Origin: Thermoplasmata archaeon | GTDB lineage: Archaea > Thermoplasmatota > Thermoplasmata > Thermoplasmatales > Thermoplasmataceae | Length of the DNA: 8,752 nt | Assembly (NCBI GenBank): GCA_021802165.1 | Contig: JAKAAU010000051.1 | Location: 1-8,752 of the forward strand | Direction of reading: 5' to 3' | Shown: piece after piece, positions 5,740 to 8,752 of the stretch | Layout: each line of letters begins with the position of its first letter | Numbering within the stretch: position 1 is the stretch's first letter | Made by a program: the position numbers and the translations under genes | Notes under the pieces: generated by a model | Told to the model about the DNA's origin: nothing | Seen by the model: only the letters and a program-made list of their open reading frames with translations | Databases searched by the model: none

Positions 5740-6957
5740 TTAATCCACCACCTTTCTGTATATTATGTGAGCCACGATCAGCAGTGATATCATCACAACT
5801 ATGAAGAATTCTAGACTGCTTACTGCCATCTGCAAATCTCCACTCAGTATATGCCCGGACGCACATCCATCAGCCATTCTTGCACCTAATAACATAAGGA
5901 AAGCGCCGGAGAACGCACCCGCTGCCCTCTTTATCTGGCTGTTTCCGAATCTCTTCTCCCATGAAGGAGGTATTACATTATTGAATGACTGAAATCTCCT
6001 TGTGAAGAATATGGACGCCAGAAATGCTCCGAATAATGTGCCTATATCACTGAATGGCTCCCATCCAATAGTGTGTACAACCAGTGTACTGTATTTCCAT
6101 GTACCTGCAGGAAGCCAGATTTTTGCAACAATCCATGAATATGTTGTTGATTCGCCGAATATCTGGTGCAAGAACATTTCAAGTACAACAGTCAATCCTA
6201 TTATTATGCCCACGGACATCATAACAACTCCGAACAGCTTCGATGAAACAGTCCAGTGATAATTTACCTTTTCAGGTAAATTATGCTTGCCCAAGGGCAT
6301 TGAGGAACCTTCAAGAAGCATACCTGCAGTTTCCACATATTTGCTTTCCTCTTGAGGGCTTAAACCTCTCTCCTTATGCAGTGATGTATATGCACAGCTT
6401 TTTCCACCTTTATATCTTGGAAGAAAATACGCCACTGAAAACATTATAATTGCCCATGCCACTGCTATGCCGAAGCCCACATACAGGTCGGTATCAACGG
6501 CTCCACCAAAATATATCTGTCCAAAATTATCGTATGTAACAAGCCAATGGCCAAATGAAGTCTGGTATATTAAGGTCCAGGATGCGGCACCAAGCAATCC
6601 GCCCAGGACAGCATACACTGCATCCCTTCTACCTTCTCCCAGTGCCATCCACACTGTACCAGGCACGTATCCAGATATGGCTATGCCTGTTCCAAATATT
6701 GCTGCACCCAGGGCAACACCCCATACATAATCTGGCTTAACTCCCCAGTGGAAGGATACACCCAGTGCTGCCAGCCCATATAATGCCAGTGCACCTGCAC
6801 CAATTGCAATTGCTATACACCCTACAAATAAACGATCTTTCCATCTACCAAGCCTGATCAGAACCTCTGGATTTGAAATACCCCAAGCCTCAGCCAACCC
6901 ACCAATTAACATGCCGATGAATAGACCAATCCATTCCCATGCTGTTACTGATATCAT
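5740..6957 (-). CDS. YeeE/YedE family transporter (TsuA-like, probable sulfur-compound uptake)
   Basis: Polytopic membrane protein of PF04143; bacterial members such as TsuA import thiosulfate. The 405-residue chain shows the family's inverted-repeat plan: half one about 1-180, a hydrophilic cytosolic linker at about 181-235 (RYKGGKSCAYTSLHKERGLSPQEESK), half two about 236-402. Half two keeps the hallmark GARMADGCASGHILSG with C365. In half one, the matching GTGIAISGYVPGTVWMALGEG has V98 where most members have the Cys of the G-x-CPGT motif, so one pathway cysteine is missing. Long extramembrane stretches (132-156, 265-300) are longer than I expect for TsuA. The start is ATG 6957, with a TATA-like box at 6989-6998 and a leader of about 10 nt. 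It is followed one base later by a two-TM protein gene. No TusA or rhodanese gene is adjacent. Thiosulfate as substrate is inferred from the family. Confidence 0.87.
   Translation of the reverse strand: MISVTAWEWIGLFIGMLIGGLAEAWGISNPEVLIRLGRWKDRLFVGCIAIAIGAGALALYGLAALGVSFHWGVKPDYVWGVALGAAIFGTGIAISGYVPGTVWMALGEGRRDAVYAVLGGLLGAASWTLIYQTSFGHWLVTYDNFGQIYFGGAVDTDLYVGFGIAVAWAIIMFSVAYFLPRYKGGKSCAYTSLHKERGLSPQEESKYVETAGMLLEGSSMPLGKHNLPEKVNYHWTVSSKLFGVVMMSVGIIIGLTVVLEMFLHQIFGESTTYSWIVAKIWLPAGTWKYSTLVVHTIGWEPFSDIGTLFGAFLASIFFTRRFQSFNNVIPPSWEKRFGNSQIKRAAGAFSGAFLMLLGARMADGCASGHILSGDLQMAVSSLEFFIVVMISLLIVAHIIYRKVVD
6259..6284. repeat. Perfect 10-bp inverted repeat inside the transporter gene
   Basis: ATAATTTACC (6259-6268) and GGTAAATTAT (6275-6284) are exact reverse complements around a 6-base loop (TTTTCA). 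On the mRNA it forms AUAAUUUACC-UGAAAA-GGUAAAUUAU. It encodes HNLPEKVNYH, in the cytosolic linker between the two halves of the YeeE protein. Confidence 0.75.
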
Positions 6958-6988
6958 TTTAACTCACAACGAATTATCACAAAAGAAT

Positions 6989-6998
6989 ATTTTAATAC
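6989..6998 (-). promoter_or_regulatory. TATA-like box of the yeeE unit
   Basis: Minus-strand TATTAAAATA centred about 36 nt before ATG 6957, predicting a start near 6967 and a leader of about 10 nt that contains GTGAG. It lies in the 224-nt divergent region shared with the small plus-strand gene, whose own box is at 7153-7160. Confidence 0.45.
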
Positions 6999-7152
6999 GT
7001 TACCTTATATGTTAACTGTTTTATTTAAGTATTGTAATAATTACGTTTATACGCCAGTTAAATCCAGATTATAAAGTTATAATAGAAAAAGCAGTTCTTA
7101 TTTCTTCAATTCATAAAATAAAAATAAGCCCTGTACTCAAACAGCATAAAAA

Positions 7153-7160
7153 TTAATATA
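7153..7160 (+). promoter_or_regulatory. TATA box of the small plus-strand gene
   Basis: TTAATATA within AATTAATATAC, preceded by an A-rich BRE-like stretch (CATAAAA), centred 25.5 nt before the ATG at 7182. Identity with the M20 gene's box supports real transcription here. Confidence 0.6.
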
Positions 7161-7181
7161 CAGTGTGTAAATGGGTTGACC

Positions 7182-7373
7182 ATGAACAGGCTTGCCATGG
7201 CAGATTATACTATAGGTGCTGTAGCCGTTATACTTGTAATTTACAGTGCAATCTCAAATATTTTCTTTTCATTCAAATATTTCACCTACTACGCTGCCCT
7301 GCCCACCCTGATAATTCTTGTACCTCTGTACTTTCTGCATAGACATGTATACAAATTAAGAAATTCAAATTAA
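7182..7373 (+). CDS. Small two-TM membrane protein, unknown
   Basis: The only plus-strand gene that looks intact. From the ATG at 7182 it encodes 63 residues: a short N-terminus (MNRLAMADYT), a hydrophobic helix at about 11-29 (IGAVAVILVIYSAISNIFF), a second at about 34-52 (FTYYAALPTLIILVPLYFL), and a basic tail (HRHVYKLRNSN). A TTG at 7176 would add two residues, but the TATA box 25.5 nt before 7182 argues for a leaderless start at the ATG; M6 at 7197 is another choice. It is divergent from the YeeE unit and converges on the MFS gene, whose stop codon is 20 nt away. I recognise no family; small membrane proteins of this kind often turn out to be lineage-specific. The promoter and typical composition argue that it is a gene rather than chance. 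Confidence 0.6.
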   Translation: MNRLAMADYTIGAVAVILVIYSAISNIFFSFKYFTYYAALPTLIILVPLYFLHRHVYKLRNSN

Positions 7374-7379
7374 AATGTT

Positions 7380-7390
7380 AGAAAAATAAT
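7380..7390 (-). terminator. Weak U-rich 3' end of the MFS gene
   Basis: The minus strand reads TTATTTTTCTA just after the MFS stop codon, in the 20-nt gap between the two convergent genes. It is short and only suggestive. Confidence 0.3.
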
Positions 7391-7393
7391 TAT

Positions 7394-8665
7394 TCAGGAA
7401 GCCTGTTTTTCAAATTCGGGATGTTCCTCTATGGTACTTTTTGTCATACGTTTCGTAAATATGACGAAAACCAGAGCCAGTACTGTTGGTATTATAACTG
7501 TTATTATGGCACCATCCTTGAATTCAGATATTGTGGGCACTTTTGAAAGGAACGCCGCGTAAAGAGGGCCACCTATTATTGTTCCCACATTGAATATAAA
7601 GAACAAAAATCCTGAGATGGATCCAACTATTCTGTCCTCAACGGAATCCTGGCCAAGGGCCACAAGAAGGTCAACATAAACTCCCCATCCTGAACCGAAG
7701 ATGAATGTGGCAATGATTAATCCATAGTATGATGTGAACAGGAAAAACATTCCTGCTGAACCCACTGCAATGAGCAACGAGGTTATTATTACCATGTATT
7801 TTCTTCCTATTCTGTCGGCAATGAAACCTATGGGAAATGCCATAATGAATCCACCGGCACCGGCCATGGAGGCTATAACAGCAGCATTACCATCGGATAG
7901 AGATAGTCCCTTGATAAGATAATCCGAAAAATATCCTAAATACCCTGCGAAGAGTGCAATACCGAAGAAGAAAATAGATATAGAAAGAAGAATTATATTT
8001 CTATTAAAAACGTTTTTCAGTTTTACCTTGGTAGCAGGCTTCTCCTTCTTGAATGTGACAGGTATTATCATTATTACCAGTGCAAGTATTATTATTGCAA
8101 GAGCCCCGGATATTTCAAAGGGCAGCCTGAATGCTGGAAGGAATGGCTCTATTAAGTATGGACTTGCGAAGAGCCCAACTGAAAAGAATGTTGCCCAAAC
8201 GGAAACTGCTTTCCCCCTGGTCTCATAAAATATATCTCCCAGCAGGGCCACACCTGCAGGCTGGAATATTCCCACACCGACTCCAACGCCAAGCCTGGCT
8301 ATGAAAAGTTCAGGGGTTGTGGTTACGAAACCGGTCATAATTGTAAATGCCGAAAATATTAGAACAGAAAGTATAACTGTGTTTTTAACAGAATACCTGT
8401 CAAAAAGATATCCACCCACAAGGCTGAATATTGCGATACCTATGGCGTATCCGGTTAATATCAGGCCGATAGAAAGATACACTGGCCCGGTCAGAGAAGG
8501 CACAATATAGGTTGAACCAAAGGAGTATATTTCCCCATCAAATCCCTCTAAAAATGCAGGAAGCCCTGCCACAATAGCTATCAGAATAAATCTTTTAAGG
8601 CTTTCACCGGCTGCCTGTCTGACAGTCTCCTTTTTCTGAAAGCCAAGTTTAAATATGCTATCCAT
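7394..8665 (-). CDS. Major facilitator superfamily transporter
   Basis: A 12-helix secondary carrier. Numbered from ATG 8665 (423 residues): a first helix with charged FLEGFDGEIY (39-48), as in sugar- and aromatic-acid-transporter-like MFS proteins; motif A in the 2-3 loop, G-G-Y-L-F-D-R-Y-S-V-K (84-94); an R-x-G helix-4 stretch (ARLGVGVGVGIFQPAG, from 123) and ETRGKAV after it; a cytosolic loop rich in Lys between halves (KKEKPATKVKLK, 206-217); and a second motif A, GFIADRIGRK (280-289). The substrate cannot be read from sequence; organic acids, sugars or amino acids are all possible. ATGs at 8686 and 8671 are also in frame, but the 8686 ATG abuts the TATA box itself (TTTATATA, 8687-8694), and 8665 lies 25.5 nt from the box centre. 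It converges on the small plus-strand gene and has its own promoter. Confidence 0.9.
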   Translation of the reverse strand: MDSIFKLGFQKKETVRQAAGESLKRFILIAIVAGLPAFLEGFDGEIYSFGSTYIVPSLTGPVYLSIGLILTGYAIGIAIFSLVGGYLFDRYSVKNTVILSVLIFSAFTIMTGFVTTTPELFIARLGVGVGVGIFQPAGVALLGDIFYETRGKAVSVWATFFSVGLFASPYLIEPFLPAFRLPFEISGALAIIILALVIMIIPVTFKKEKPATKVKLKNVFNRNIILLSISIFFFGIALFAGYLGYFSDYLIKGLSLSDGNAAVIASMAGAGGFIMAFPIGFIADRIGRKYMVIITSLLIAVGSAGMFFLFTSYYGLIIATFIFGSGWGVYVDLLVALGQDSVEDRIVGSISGFLFFIFNVGTIIGGPLYAAFLSKVPTISEFKDGAIITVIIPTVLALVFVIFTKRMTKSTIEEHPEFEKQAS

Positions 8666-8686
8666 AAGCATGACAAGTTGTAGCAT

Positions 8687-8694
8687 TATATAAA
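8687..8694 (-). promoter_or_regulatory. TATA box of the MFS gene
   Basis: Minus-strand TTTATATA centred 25.5 nt before ATG 8665 and 19.5 nt before ATG 8671. The longest ORF's ATG at 8686 directly touches this box, so it cannot be transcribed from this promoter. Confidence 0.65.
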
Positions 8695-8752
8695 TATATC
8701 TCAGGAATATTCAAAATTAAATTATGGGAATATAAAAATTTCCGGATATACC

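Noticed and set aside
1..8752. CRISPR arrays, tRNA or rRNA genes, insertion sequences
   Set aside because: No regularly spaced direct repeats, tRNA-like cloverleaf or TIR-bounded transposase was seen on either strand by eye.

Overview
The window looks like chromosomal DNA from a low-GC archaeon of the Thermoplasmata, most plausibly a Ferroplasma-, Acidiplasma- or Cuniculiplasma-like acidophile. The grounds are AT-rich intergenic DNA, heavy use of ATA (Ile) and AGG/AGA (Arg) codons, TATA boxes about 25 nt before start codons with little or no leader, U-rich 3' ends, and the gene content (AbrB/PIN toxin-antitoxin pair, YeeE/YedE transporter, proline racemase, M20 hydrolase). The lineage is inferred from style and content, not proved.

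Layout. All genes are on the minus strand except one small membrane-protein gene and a pseudogene at the left edge. 1-239 holds a broken ABC-transporter ATPase on the plus strand; its frame opens at 30 without a start codon, and its Walker A is mutated. 424-1093 is a VapBC-type pair with overlapping genes and a problematic vapC start. 1244-2266 holds an unrecognised 302-residue zinc-ribbon protein and, just after it, a doubtful 32-codon ORF. 2461-3453 encodes a proline racemase/hydroxyproline epimerase family enzyme with both catalytic cysteines. 3495-4097 encodes a membrane-anchored protein of unknown function. 4195-5337 encodes an M20 amidohydrolase with all its metal ligands. 5463-6957 is a two-gene unit: a YeeE/YedE (TsuA-like) transporter followed one base later by a 91-residue two-TM protein. 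7182-7373 is a small two-TM protein gene divergent from the transporter. 7394-8665 encodes a major-facilitator transporter.

How the genes may work together. The racemase/epimerase, the M20 amidohydrolase and the MFS carrier fit scavenging of amino acids and their derivatives by an organism that feeds on peptides and lysed cells. Each seems to have its own promoter, so this is a functional neighbourhood rather than one operon. The YeeE/YedE unit suggests uptake of thiosulfate or another small sulfur species. The left 2.4 kb (dead ABC ATPase, toxin-antitoxin pair, orphan gene, long AT-rich gaps) looks like a plastic accessory patch.

The most useful observations are the decayed ABC ATPase, the vapC start anomaly, loss of the CPG cysteine in the YeeE transporter, a perfect 10-bp hairpin inside that gene, and a constant TATA-to-ATG spacing that corrects the MFS start. 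No clearly new multi-gene system is visible.
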